From Hyphomicrobiales bacterium (GTDB lineage: Bacteria; Pseudomonadota; Alphaproteobacteria; Rhizobiales; JAJFHR01): a stretch of DNA of 21,326 nt. The notes beneath the pieces were generated by a model that had not been told where the DNA came from, did not search any database, and saw only the letters and a program-made list of their open reading frames with translations. The translations under genes were made by a program, and so were the position numbers. Positions 1 to 7,377 of the stretch are shown here, one piece after another (positions within the stretch are counted from its first letter, which is position 1; the number at the start of each line of letters is the position of its first letter). The stretch lies in the NCBI GenBank assembly GCA_021775515.1, contig JAJFHR010000006.1:1-21326 (forward strand), in the 5' to 3' direction.

Positions 1-235
1 CGTTGGTATCGGCCTTTGTATCGTCACTTTTTTTCGTTTGAGAGGATTTGGCGGGTGTTTCCTTATCCAGCTCTCGAGCAAACGTATCATCCCTGCCTCG
101 TTTATCGCCGGACGGAGAGACGTCTGGCCTTGCCTGCCGGGTGCTGGGCAGTGGATCCGGCCGGTTAGATGGCAGCAGAAGATTGGCAAGTTGTTGTGGC
201 AAAGGTTTGCTCGCACGTCTGGTTTCAATTGCCAT
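1..235 (-). CDS. Partial ORF, low-complexity N-terminus of an unrecognised protein
   Basis: Reading the minus strand from an ATG at 235 gives an uninterrupted frame to the window edge (about 78 codons). The protein begins MAIETRRASKPLPQQLANLL and then becomes rich in Pro, Ser, Lys, Asp and Thr, as in disordered N-terminal regions. No domain can be named and the rest lies outside the window. No convincing ribosome binding site is seen before the ATG. It would be transcribed away from mnmA. It may be the start of a longer protein with a disordered leader; it could also be a chance open frame. Confidence 0.4.
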   Translation of the reverse strand, partial: MAIETRRASKPLPQQLANLLLPSNRPDPLPSTRQARPDVSPSGDKRGRDDTFARELDKETPAKSSQTKKSDDTKADTN

Positions 236-283
236 TGTTATAAGCAAGCGTCAGGCCAGTTTTGGAGAGTGGAGAAAATCGTT

Positions 284-508
284 TTAATTCAATGGCTTAA
301 AATAATTTTCGCATTGTCTCGACGTTTCTGGCAGCGGGGGCTGGGCAAATTGTGCCGCGTAGATTGCCAATTGTGCCGACTTGGGGATCGGGGTGCAGTC
401 AAACAGGTCGTTAAAATTCAGTCTTAGTTTTTCTGGCAAAAACTGCGTAGTTGAGGCATAAGCTCTGTGAACGGGTTGGGGAGAGAATTGAATTGGCCAT
501 TTGGCCAT
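284..508 (-). CDS. Possible small ORF upstream of mnmA, unrecognised
   Basis: A minus-strand frame starting at ATG 508 (MAKWPIQFSPQPVH...) runs 74 codons; a TTG at 529 would add seven. The composition is protein-like, but no family is recognised, no clear Shine-Dalgarno precedes either start, and length is within chance range. It fills most of the 236-554 stretch, in which I otherwise see only a moderately AT-rich gap and no clear promoter for mnmA. Treat as doubtful. Confidence 0.2.
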   Translation of the reverse strand: MAKWPIQFSPQPVHRAYASTTQFLPEKLRLNFNDLFDCTPIPKSAQLAIYAAQFAQPPLPETSRQCENYFKPLN

Positions 509-554
509 GGCACGTTCTTGTATTGTCAACGTTTAAACCCATCTATCGTTTGTT

Positions 555-1766
555 ATGAACTCAAATTCGAAGTTAAATAGCCTGGATTTGCCAGGAGCGC
601 CTGAAGACAATCGGATTGTGGTTGCAATGTCAGGAGGTGTTGATTCGTCGGTCGTGGCCGCAAAGCTTAAACGCGAGGGCTATGACGTAATCGGTATTAC
701 CTTGCAGCTTTATGACCACGGCGAAGCGGTCATGCGCAAAGGCGCGTGTTGTGCCGGGCAGGATATTCACGATGCCAGGCGTGTGGCCGAGCTTTTGCAA
801 ATTCCGCATTATGTTTTGGACTACGAAGACCGCTTCCGGGCTTCCGTCATCGAGGATTTTGCCGACAGTTACCTGGCCGGAGAAACACCAATTCCGTGTA
901 TCCAGTGCAATCAGAAAGTGAAGTTCAAAGACCTGTTTGACATGGCCAAAGATCTGGGTGCGGCAGCACTTGCCACCGGCCATTATGTGACCAGCAGAAG
1001 GTTGCCGGGCAAACAAGACCTTCGATCGTTGCACAGGGCGATTGATGGCGATCGGGATCAAAGCTATTTTCTCTTCACGACAACAAGTGAACAGCTAGAT
1101 TTTTTGCGCTTTCCCTTGGGGCAATTGCATAAATCGGAAACGCGCGAATTAGCCCGTGAATTGGGCTTGGGTGTGGCATCGAAACCCGATAGCCAGGATA
1201 TTTGTTTTGTACCATCGGGCCGGTATACCTCAGTTATCGAACGGCTGCGTCCCCATGCCGCAAATCCCGGAAATATTGTCGATCAATATGGCGAGGTTTT
1301 GGGCCGCCATAACGGTATTATCAATTACACCATTGGCCAGCGGCGTGGCCTTGGCATCGCAGCGGCTGAACCATTTTTTGTTGTCGGCCTTAATGCTGAC
1401 AAATCTGAGGTTATAGTCGGCCCTCGCGAGGTCTTGTTAACCAGGCGGATTGTGTTAAGGGAGGTGAACTGGCTGGGAGACGGCTTGTTAGCAGAGCAGT
1501 CGAGTGCCGAAAAAGTTGATCTATTTGTAAAGGTGAGATCGACGCATGATCCACAGCCTGGCTATCTGGCGGTTGAGAATGGAGAAATAATTATTTATCT
1601 GTTGGAAGGCGAATATGGCGTTTCACCTGGCCAGGCTTGCGTCTTTTATGACAGCGGGAAAAGCGGCTCGCGCGTGCTTGGCGGCGGATGGATAAAAACA
1701 GCGGAGAACTGCCTGGATCAATCACGCTGGCACGGGCAGGTGAAAAATGAAGAAAGACGAGCCTGA
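555..1766 (+). CDS. mnmA: tRNA-specific 2-thiouridylase MnmA
   Basis: MnmA adenylates U34 in the anticodon of tRNA-Lys, -Glu and -Gln and replaces the C2 oxygen with sulfur taken from a persulfide relay; it is cytosolic. The 403-residue product has the PP-loop SGGVDSS at 26-32, the KGACCAGQD segment near 63-70 common in alphaproteobacterial members, the first catalytic Cys in a CIQCNQ context (Cys118 aligns with the family CN motif; Cys115 precedes it), GHY near 142, and the second catalytic Cys in SQDICF (Cys217). The tRNA-binding part carries YTIGQRRGLG and the C-terminal barrel ends with the usual GE-Y-VSPGQACVFY block. The start at ATG 555 has no obvious ribosome binding site, and places about 20 residues ahead of the PP-loop strand, slightly longer than many homologues. 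No in-frame upstream alternative is better. Confidence 0.96.
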   Translation: MNSNSKLNSLDLPGAPEDNRIVVAMSGGVDSSVVAAKLKREGYDVIGITLQLYDHGEAVMRKGACCAGQDIHDARRVAELLQIPHYVLDYEDRFRASVIEDFADSYLAGETPIPCIQCNQKVKFKDLFDMAKDLGAAALATGHYVTSRRLPGKQDLRSLHRAIDGDRDQSYFLFTTTSEQLDFLRFPLGQLHKSETRELARELGLGVASKPDSQDICFVPSGRYTSVIERLRPHAANPGNIVDQYGEVLGRHNGIINYTIGQRRGLGIAAAEPFFVVGLNADKSEVIVGPREVLLTRRIVLREVNWLGDGLLAEQSSAEKVDLFVKVRSTHDPQPGYLAVENGEIIIYLLEGEYGVSPGQACVFYDSGKSGSRVLGGGWIKTAENCLDQSRWHGQVKNEERRA

Positions 1767-1836
1767 ATTTTTGCTCCTGGGACAGATTAATGAGGAAGAT
1801 CTGAGGGAAATTAGCTTGTATTTTCGAATCAATTAA
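1747..1836 (+). CDS. Possible tiny ORF overlapping the end of mnmA
   Basis: ATG 1747 lies inside the last codons of mnmA in another frame and opens a 29-codon frame (MKKDEPEFLLLGQ...) ending in TAA at 1834-1836. A second short frame, GTG 1841 to TAG 1913-1915, follows five bases later. The overlap is the kind seen in translationally coupled genes, but both frames are too short to assign and no family is recognised. They may be leftovers of a decayed gene. Apart from these, I see nothing in 1767-2007. Confidence 0.15.
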   Translation: MKKDEPEFLLLGQINEEDLREISLYFRIN

Positions 1837-2007
1837 ATTGGTGGAGCATAAGTTGGATTTACGAAGCGGCGTTGCAGATGAATTGTTTGTGCGTCTACCC
1901 GGGTTCCAGCTGTAGTTAACAATGTGGCGCTTGGCGGTGTGTAGCAGTCGTGCTGTTGGGATGCCAAAGATCAATTCAACACCTAATTATCTTTATTGGA
2001 GACAGGG

Positions 2008-2604
2008 TTGCAAACAAAAATAAATAATAGATTTGGTCTTCGGCTTGGCGAAAGGCTTGAATTCTACAAAGGCTGGCTGGCCAATCCGAAAGCGGTTGGA
2101 GCCATAACGCCGACGAGCCTGACAACGGCCCGAATAATGGCAAGTGTGATCCGCCCCGACAGCGGTTTGAAAGTGCTGGAATTGGGTCCTGGCAATGGTG
2201 TGACCACTCGGGCAATTCTCGAGCACGGTGTGCGGCCCGCTGATCTTTATTCAATTGAGTTTACCGAGAGTTTTTTGCCGGGACTGAGGTTACGCTATCC
2301 TGGTGTAAATTTTATTCATAATGATGCATTCAATATTTCACAGATTAGTGCTGATCTGGAAATTGACAAATATGATGCGGTAATTTCAGCGCTCCCTCTC
2401 CTCAACTTCCCGGTGGCCCAGCGGATCCGTTTGGTTGACATGATACTTGAACTGCTCGAGCCTGGACGTCCATTGGTCCAGTTTTCCTACGGGCTGAGCC
2501 CGCCCGCCCCCACGCGCCCGGAAAAATATACGGTGAAGCGGCTGGGTACCGTTTTGCGCAATTTGCCACCGGCGCGCATTTGGACCTATCAGAAGGCAAG
2601 CTAA
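2008..2604 (+). CDS. Phospholipid N-methyltransferase, Sinorhizobium-PmtA-like
   Basis: A SAM-dependent class I methyltransferase of about 198 residues, the usual size for the Sinorhizobium-type phosphatidylethanolamine N-methyltransferase (PmtA) family, which makes phosphatidylcholine at the inner membrane. Seen: an amphipathic start followed by FYKGWLANPKAVGAITPTS, which matches the family's W-x-NP-x-x-x-GAI-PTS block; SAM motif I VLELGPGNG; an acidic strand-2 end (SIEFTE); and a YDAVISALPLLNF segment corresponding to motif IV (the family's GLP-x-x-F region). A TTG at 1996 would add four residues, but GGAG at 1998-2001 sits six bases before TTG 2008, so I prefer 2008. The substrate is inferred: homologues in this family also resemble rRNA dimethylase-like enzymes. 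The next gene is the other PmtA type. Confidence 0.75.
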   Translation: MQTKINNRFGLRLGERLEFYKGWLANPKAVGAITPTSLTTARIMASVIRPDSGLKVLELGPGNGVTTRAILEHGVRPADLYSIEFTESFLPGLRLRYPGVNFIHNDAFNISQISADLEIDKYDAVISALPLLNFPVAQRIRLVDMILELLEPGRPLVQFSYGLSPPAPTRPEKYTVKRLGTVLRNLPPARIWTYQKAS

Positions 2605-2606
2605 AG

Positions 2607-2715
2607 CTAAAGCGTGTCTCGTCTTTTCGGATTGATTTGACACGCTGTAGTTCCTTGTTTTTGCGCGAGTCTTTTTCGCAAGACCGGTGCCGACTTTTGC
2701 GAGACAGGCTGTAGC
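2607..2715. repeat. Dispersed palindromic intergenic element (RIME-like)
   Basis: Immediately after the methyltransferase stop lie two inverted repeats joined by a short linker. The first has arms AGCGTGTC (2611-2618) and GACACGCT (2639-2646); the second has arms TCGCAA (2676-2681) and TTGCGA (2697-2702). The linker (about 2647-2670) reads GTAGTTCCTTGTTTTTGCGC. I recognise this arrangement (palindrome, TTCCTTG-type linker, palindrome with a central ACCGG) from intergenic repeats in many Hyphomicrobiales genomes, similar in style to RIME elements. Only one copy is in this window, so the repeat status rests on memory. The rest of the 2716-3052 gap is AT-rich in its second half and contains no gene I can support. 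Confidence 0.5.
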
Positions 2716-3052
2716 CCGTTTTTTTGTTGAGTGGACTTCCCACCAGGTGGTTCACATCGGTAGTCAACAACTTTGGTCGTATGGCAGATCCGCATATCCT
2801 CACGTAACCGGTAACAGGAAAAGATTTTTTCCGGAAGGCTGGCCATACCGATTTGGTGGTTTAAAAGACATCGGTCGAAATCAGATAATTTCTGACTGGA
2901 AAAACTTTTTTCGAAGTTATGAAATGCCGGGAAATGGTGAGAAAAACAGGTTTAAATCCCGAAAAAATTCAAATATTATTATATTGTAAGCCGTCAAGTT
3001 AGTACGGTTGAGAAGTAAATACTATATAAGAAGAAACAGAGAGGCCAGGAAC

Positions 3053-3769
3053 TTGTCGTCGTCAGTGTTGATGAATGAGGATGCTGTTAAGCGCGCTTAT
3101 GCGCGGTTGGCGCCGTTTTATAATTTCTCTTTTGGTACAGTGTTGCAATCCGGACGTGAGCATGTGGTCGACATCATCAACCGGCGCAGCGGCAAAGTTC
3201 TTGAAGTTGGCGTTGGCACCGGCATTTCTTTGAGCAAATACAAAAAACATTTGACGGTTACGGGGATTGACCTCAGCCCGGAGATGTTGGCAAAAGCGCG
3301 CGCGTGTGTGGCCCGCGAGCGCCTGGATCATGTTGACGATGTGATCGAAATGGATGCGGCCGATCTCAAGTTTGACGATGACAGTTTTGATACGGTGGTG
3401 GCGATGTATGTGCTAACCGTGGTGCCTGATCCCGACAGGGTGATGGCGGAATTGGCGCGCGTATGCAAACCGGGCGGAGAGGTCATAATTATTAGTCATT
3501 TCAGCCAGAAATTTGGTGCGCGCGGCAAGATTGAAAAGGTGTTTGCGCCCTTTGCCGAAACTCTCGGCTGGCGGTCGGAATTTCCCATATCCAGGGTTAT
3601 GTCACAGGATAACCTGCAGTTGACCGAAAACGTGCAGATGCCGCCGTTGGGGCTGTTTAACCTGCTGCGGTTTGTCAAGAATGAAGCGCCGTCTGATATG
3701 CCGCCATTGCCGAATAGTGCAGCTCAAGGCGACATTGGCCAGGGCCAGGCTTATGGGGCGGGCGCTTGA
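3053..3769 (+). CDS. pmtA: Phosphatidylethanolamine N-methyltransferase, Rhodobacter-PmtA type
   Basis: A SAM-dependent methyltransferase that converts phosphatidylethanolamine, via mono- and dimethyl forms, to phosphatidylcholine. Counting from TTG 3053 the product is 238 residues. Seen: YARLAPFYNFSFG near the start, the family's Y-x-x-x-AP-x-YD-x-x-FG signature; SAM motif I VLEVGVGTG; motif II VTGIDLSPEML; the acidic DAADLKF motif; FDTVVAMYVLTVVPDP; and ARVCKPGGEVIIISHF. This is the Rhodobacter (ubiE-like) class rather than the Sinorhizobium class of the preceding gene. GAGAGG at 3039-3044 lies eight bases before TTG 3053; ATG 3071 is the alternative start, and TTG 3008 looks too long. It stands alone before the tRNA gene. 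Confidence 0.82.
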   Translation: MSSSVLMNEDAVKRAYARLAPFYNFSFGTVLQSGREHVVDIINRRSGKVLEVGVGTGISLSKYKKHLTVTGIDLSPEMLAKARACVARERLDHVDDVIEMDAADLKFDDDSFDTVVAMYVLTVVPDPDRVMAELARVCKPGGEVIIISHFSQKFGARGKIEKVFAPFAETLGWRSEFPISRVMSQDNLQLTENVQMPPLGLFNLLRFVKNEAPSDMPPLPNSAAQGDIGQGQAYGAGA

Positions 3770-3802
3770 GGTGTTAAGTTAATCTTTCACGGTGAGTTGT
3801 GC

Positions 3803-3831
3803 TTGACTTAGGACCAAGAGCGCCTTTATAT
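3803..3831 (+). promoter_or_regulatory. Putative sigma-70 promoter of the tRNA-Met gene
   Basis: TTGACT at 3803-3808 matches the -35 consensus at five of six positions. An AT-rich TTTATATC run at 3825-3832 supplies a -10: TTATAT (3826-3831) gives a 17-bp spacer. Transcription would begin about 20 bases before the tRNA. A GC-rich stretch (TCGCGCTC) follows the -10, resembling a stringent-control discriminator. Confidence 0.5.
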
Positions 3832-3856
3832 CGCGCTCAAATCTTTGCACAAGCAA

Positions 3857-3933
3857 GGCGGAGTAGCTCAGCTGGTTAGAGCAGCGGAATCATAATCCGC
3901 GTGTCGGGAGTTCAAGTCTCTCCTCCGCTACCA
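3857..3933 (+). tRNA. tRNA-Met (CAU), elongator type
   Basis: A full 77-base cloverleaf. The acceptor arm GGCGGAG pairs with CTCCGCT (first pair G-U), the D-arm is AGCTCAGCTGGTTAGAGCA-like, the anticodon stem GCGGA/TCCGC holds the loop ATCATAA with anticodon CAT, and the T-arm has GTTCAAGTC. CCA is encoded (3931-3933). The sequence is close to alphaproteobacterial elongator tRNA-Met. It lacks the unpaired first acceptor position and GGG/CCC anticodon stem of an initiator, and does not resemble the lysidine-modified tRNA-Ile2. A run of six T follows at 3935-3940 and could end the transcript. Confidence 0.95.
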
Positions 3934-4078
3934 ATTTTTTCCAGATACTTTCCAAAGACATGGGTTAAGTCATATGTGTATTGATACGGCATGGACTTGA
4001 GGGATTTATTCGCGTGAAGTGGTTGTGCTGTTCCTGTGCGGTAAAATTCCTAATTGCTCGCTCACTTTATGAAATTCA

Positions 4079-5092
4079 TCAAGGTTGCCTCAGGTCCAAT
4101 TGCGCGGCTTTTGCGTTCCACATCCACATTGGTTGACCGGTCGTTAGGTGGATTCCGCCTAGCCAATTGTCGCGATCAATTGCGCTAAAACCATCAAGTT
4201 CTCCGGCTAACACTTGGTTGCCCGCAGAGGTTAAAAAAAGGTCCTGCTGGTGAAACTCCTCTGCAGAAATTTCGCTTCCCTGTGGGGTTTGAAAGGTTTG
4301 ACCGGATATGCAGGATAAAAGAGGAACCTGTGTTGTACAAAGATTTTCGATAAGCGAATAAGTCATCCAATCGCCAATAAAAAGGGCGGTTTCATATTCC
4401 ATGTTTTTGACAAAAATGTCTCCGGGCCGACTTGTTCCGTTTGAGATTAGCGTTAGGATCTGCCGCTCGGTTCGCGTCAGGCCATCGTTAATCCAGGGAA
4501 ATTCTTCGAGGTGGCGCTGCAGGGCTGCTTTTAAAAACGGCAATGGTTGAAGATCACTGGCGAGGAAGGTTTCCAGGGATTGCGGATTTTCACATCGGAA
4601 GGCTGCCCACCCTTGCTTTGCGAGGTGTAAATGTGCATGCGTGACGGGTTGGCGGGTCTTAAACAGCGAGGCCATTTGCTCGCTGTTTAATTGGCCAAGA
4701 CCGCGAAACGGTTTGATGCTGTCAAATCTGTCGATACAGATGATGCTCAGAGCAGGCGGCTGATGGTCCGGTATGAAAAACCAGTCCAGCAGTTGCAGAA
4801 TTTGTAATTGGTCGAGCAAATCATGTTCAAACCACAAGATGACTTCTTGATATTGTTGGGCCGACTTCAATTGCAGATCTCTGAGATGAAATTCGCACTC
4901 GGCTTCGCTGCGGCTGCCGGGCATTGAAAGATATTTAGCCCTAAGCCTGCTGACCTCATCGAGGCTGAATTTGGCTGGAAAAGGTCCGTGGTGCATTGGA
5001 TCGCGCCAGGGTAATACATCGCCGTCAACGGCAGATGTTTTCAAAATGTTGGCTGCACCGTCGCCGTTGGTGATGTGGAGATATTCCAGCAT
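4079..5092 (-). CDS. DUF1835 domain-containing protein
   Basis: A 337-residue cytosolic protein of unknown function. The N-terminal third fits DUF1835: LHITNGDGAA at about 5-14, VLPWRDPMHHGPFP near 26-39, then VILWFEHDLLDQLQILQLLDWF around 83-104. The C-terminal part has LTRTERQILTLISNG near 204-218 and an E/F/GDW block that follow DUF1835 in many homologues, so the gene looks full length. The family's role is not established. No strong ribosome binding site precedes ATG 5092. It converges on the tRNA gene and diverges from the kinase region; nothing nearby suggests a shared pathway. The 145-base gap 3934-4078 holds nothing I can name. Confidence 0.75.
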   Translation of the reverse strand: MLEYLHITNGDGAANILKTSAVDGDVLPWRDPMHHGPFPAKFSLDEVSRLRAKYLSMPGSRSEAECEFHLRDLQLKSAQQYQEVILWFEHDLLDQLQILQLLDWFFIPDHQPPALSIICIDRFDSIKPFRGLGQLNSEQMASLFKTRQPVTHAHLHLAKQGWAAFRCENPQSLETFLASDLQPLPFLKAALQRHLEEFPWINDGLTRTERQILTLISNGTSRPGDIFVKNMEYETALFIGDWMTYSLIENLCTTQVPLLSCISGQTFQTPQGSEISAEEFHQQDLFLTSAGNQVLAGELDGFSAIDRDNWLGGIHLTTGQPMWMWNAKAAQLDLRQP

Positions 5093-5210
5093 GTCAATGT
5101 CCCGCGATTGAGCTGATGTGGGCCAACTTGCTTTGGCGTTTCACGATCAGCTTATACTTGCTATTATTTCAAGAGCGATTCGGGAATTCACTAGATGATT
5201 GTATTTGCCC

Positions 5211-5888
5211 ATGATGCGCGCTGATAAGCGGGAGGAAGATGCGCTCAGACAAGTTAATGAGCGTTTGGAGCAGGCTATTGATTCCATTTCCGATGCTTTT
5301 GTTTGGTATGATGCCGATGGCAAGCTGGTTTTATGTAACCAAAATCACCGCGATTTCTTTCCACACCTTGGGGATATTTATCATCCCGGGATCAGCCGGG
5401 AAGAAATTTTTAGGCACCATGCGGAGGCTATGTTCGAAAAAGATCCGACGTTTAAGGTTGAAGATTATCTTAGTGAACGGCGAAAACTGACGCATACGCC
5501 CCGGCCCGACCGTGAAGCGCAACTGTTCGACGGCAGGTGGGTTGCTATTCGCGAAAGACCGGTTGCGGGCGGGGGTATGGTTTCAATCCGTACGGATATT
5601 ACCGACCGGAAAAAAACTCAAGATACAATCGCCGGCTTGCTGAAGCAAAACGAATTGATTCTCGCGTCAACTGGCGATGGAATTTTTGGCCTGGATTTAG
5701 AAGGCCGAACCACTTTTGCCAATGCCGCGATGGCAAGGATGACCGGTTGGGGAGCCGAAGAGTTGATCGGCAAATTTCTGCATGATATTTTTCGCCACAC
5801 CAGGCCGGATGGAAACCCCTGTCCGCGCGAGGAATGTTCAATTTGCATCGCCCACAATGACAGCAAGGCCTACCGGGTATATGAATAG
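5211..5888 (+). CDS. N-terminal PAS fragment of the interrupted kinase
   Basis: The frame before the first TAG. ATG 5211 is preferred over TTG 5199; neither has a good ribosome binding site. It encodes a short coiled-coil-like start (EEDALRQVNERLEQAID), a first PAS domain (AIDSISDAFVWYDADGKLVLCNQNHRDFF through SIRTDITDRKKTQ) of the type that often precedes kinases, and the front half of a second PAS (ILASTGDGIFGLDLEGRTTFANAAMARMTGW...). It lacks any membrane segment, so the full kinase would be cytosolic. The fragment stops inside the second PAS domain and would be an incomplete fold if made alone. Confidence 0.5.
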   Translation: MMRADKREEDALRQVNERLEQAIDSISDAFVWYDADGKLVLCNQNHRDFFPHLGDIYHPGISREEIFRHHAEAMFEKDPTFKVEDYLSERRKLTHTPRPDREAQLFDGRWVAIRERPVAGGGMVSIRTDITDRKKTQDTIAGLLKQNELILASTGDGIFGLDLEGRTTFANAAMARMTGWGAEELIGKFLHDIFRHTRPDGNPCPREECSICIAHNDSKAYRVYE

Positions 5889-5975
5889 GTTTTTTGTCGC
5901 AAAAACGGTACCAGTTTCCCGGAGGAATATGTCAGCACACCGATTGAGTAGGATGGGGAGATTGTCGGCGCCGTC

Positions 5976-6857
5976 GTGGCGGCTCGCGACATAACCAGTC
6001 GTAAAAAAGCAGAAAAAGAACTTATCCGCCACCGCGACCATTTGCAGGAGCTGGTTGATGCGGCAACCGCAGACTTAAATTTCAAAGCCAGGGAGCTTAA
6101 GCGGGCTCTGGAGAAGGAGCAGGAGTTGAATGAGTTGCAGCGAAGGTTTGTCGCGATGGCAAGTCACGAGTTGCGTACGCCCCTGGCCATTATAGATTCG
6201 TCCGCACAACGGCTGAAAAGACGCCTCGATAACAACGAACTGACCGCTGAAAATGTTGACAAAAGGGTTGGTAAAATCAGGGGCGCCGTTCAACGCATGA
6301 TACGGCTGATCGAAAGCACAATGTCAGTTGCCCGAATGGATGAAGGAAAATTGGAAGTCAATTTCGGGCCGTGTAACGTCGCGGAAGTTCTTAAGGCCGC
6401 ATGTTCAAGCCAACAAGAGATCTCGGAAAATCATATTATCTCATGTGAGCTATTAGATCTTCCTGAAACCATACCGGCCGATAGGCGGGCCTTGGAGCAG
6501 GTTTTGGCAAATCTGCTGTCAAATGCGGTGAAATATGCAGCTCACGCTCCGGTTATAGATGTTACCGCTTTTTCCGCTGTGAGCGATGTGATCATCTCGG
6601 TGCAAGATTACGGCATCGGCATTGATGCGGACGATCTAAACCGGATTGGCGAAAGATTTTTCCGCGCCAAAACCTCTGCCGGTATAGAAGGCACAGGCAT
6701 TGGCCTTAATCTAGTGAAAACTCTGGTTGAGATGCATGATGGAACGTTAAAGGTAGAAAGTGAGAGGGACAAAGGCAGTAAATTTATTATTCGCATTCCA
6801 ATTACGCGACAATTGCGACAAGAACCCACGGAAAAAGGGCAGGCAAGGTTGTTTTAA
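5976..6857 (+). CDS. C-terminal histidine kinase core of the interrupted gene
   Basis: The frame after the second TAG; its first possible start is GTG 5976 (MAARDITSRKK...), 293 residues. It holds the last strand of the PAS domain, a coiled coil (about 9-55), the HisKA H-box ASHELRTPLAIID with His64 (codon 6165-6167), the N-box NLLSNAVKYA, G1 QDYGIGID, F-box FFRAKTS and G2 GTGIGLNLVKTLVEMHDG. All ATP-binding boxes are intact, so the core could autophosphorylate if it is made. GGGGAG at 5955-5960 is about 15 bases before the GTG, too far to be a strong start signal. The gene ends 19 bases before the response regulator start, consistent with an operon. Confidence 0.55.
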   Translation: MAARDITSRKKAEKELIRHRDHLQELVDAATADLNFKARELKRALEKEQELNELQRRFVAMASHELRTPLAIIDSSAQRLKRRLDNNELTAENVDKRVGKIRGAVQRMIRLIESTMSVARMDEGKLEVNFGPCNVAEVLKAACSSQQEISENHIISCELLDLPETIPADRRALEQVLANLLSNAVKYAAHAPVIDVTAFSAVSDVIISVQDYGIGIDADDLNRIGERFFRAKTSAGIEGTGIGLNLVKTLVEMHDGTLKVESERDKGSKFIIRIPITRQLRQEPTEKGQARLF

Positions 6858-6876
6858 AAAAGGGTGAAAACAAACC

Positions 6877-7293
6877 ATGACCACGATCCTATGTATCGAA
6901 GATGAACCCGAACTTCGTGAAGACATCGCTGAAGAGCTGGCAAGTGCCGGTTATGATGTTAAACAAGCGCGCGACGGTCACGAAGGTTTGCAGATGATAA
7001 TCAACTATAAACCGAGCCTGGTGCTTTGCGATATTACCATGCCTCGGAAAAACGGTTACCAGTTGCTCAAAGAAATTAGAGAGAACTACTCAATTTTTGC
7101 CGAAATGCCGTTCATTTTTGTATCGGCTCTGGCCGATAGGGAGAGAATTCTCGCCGGTTTGTCCGATGGGGCAGACGCCTATCTCACTAAACCGATCGAC
7201 TATGAACTCCTCCTGGCAACGGTCAAAGCGAGCCTGCGGCAAATTGATCGAATTAAAGATAATCAAAAACAACAATATGTCTTGGATGATTAA
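6877..7293 (+). CDS. Single-domain CheY-like response regulator
   Basis: A 138-residue receiver domain with no output domain. Seen: acidic pocket Glu8-Asp9 in LCIEDEPEL, phosphoacceptor Asp52 in LVLCDITMP, Ser83 in FVSAL, and Lys105 in YLTKPIDYE. The C-terminal helix (LLLATVKASLRQIDRI) and short polar tail end the protein. It lies 19 bases after the interrupted kinase, which is its likely phosphodonor; it may also be served by another kinase if that gene is dead. Output would be by protein-protein contact. All key residues are kept, so the regulator has not decayed along with its neighbour. Confidence 0.88.
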   Translation: MTTILCIEDEPELREDIAEELASAGYDVKQARDGHEGLQMIINYKPSLVLCDITMPRKNGYQLLKEIRENYSIFAEMPFIFVSALADRERILAGLSDGADAYLTKPIDYELLLATVKASLRQIDRIKDNQKQQYVLDD

Positions 7294-7377
7294 GTTGCGG
7301 GCTTTTTTTGTCCGGAAATTTTGATGACATCCACTGGCAGGTAGATTTGTGCGCCGAATTGCCCGAGCGCTGCATCT

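Larger units (their letters stand above)
5199..6857 (+). pseudogene. PAS-PAS hybrid-less histidine kinase gene with two in-frame TAG codons
   Basis: Reading one frame from 5199 to the TAA at 6855-6857 gives a complete sensor kinase of about 552 codons broken only by TAG at 5886-5888 and TAG at 5949-5951. Between and after the stops the frame still encodes the expected PAS core: VFCRKNGTSFPEEYVSTPI, stop, then DGEIVGAVVAARDITSRKK, which fits the common family text FWRKDGT-F-VEY-STPI-DG-IVGAVV-FRDIT-RK. So there is no frameshift, only two nonsense codons 20 codons apart, plus a Cys where the family usually has Trp. Other genes in the window end in TAG (for example 10195-10197, 16469-16471, 17167-17169), so TAG is an ordinary stop here. 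Most likely a decayed gene; readthrough or two separate polypeptides remain possible. Confidence 0.65.

Noticed and set aside
2687..2989. 100-codon plus-strand frame between the two methyltransferases
   Set aside because: It starts inside the palindromic element, has no ribosome binding site, ends in a low-complexity tail and matches no family I know.
5886..5951. TAG recoded as pyrrolysine or another amino acid in the kinase gene
   Set aside because: Several intact neighbouring genes end in TAG, no pyrrolysine genes are present here, and the PAS domain needs no special residue at these sites. Kept only as a remote alternative.
5929..5994. GGAGG followed by ATG 5929 as a restart for the kinase C-terminal half
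   Set aside because: The ribosome binding site is good, but the ATG is in another frame and stops at 5994, so it cannot produce the kinase core.
7294..7377. T-rich run at 7304-7310 as an intrinsic terminator of the response regulator
   Set aside because: The T run is there but no stable hairpin precedes it.
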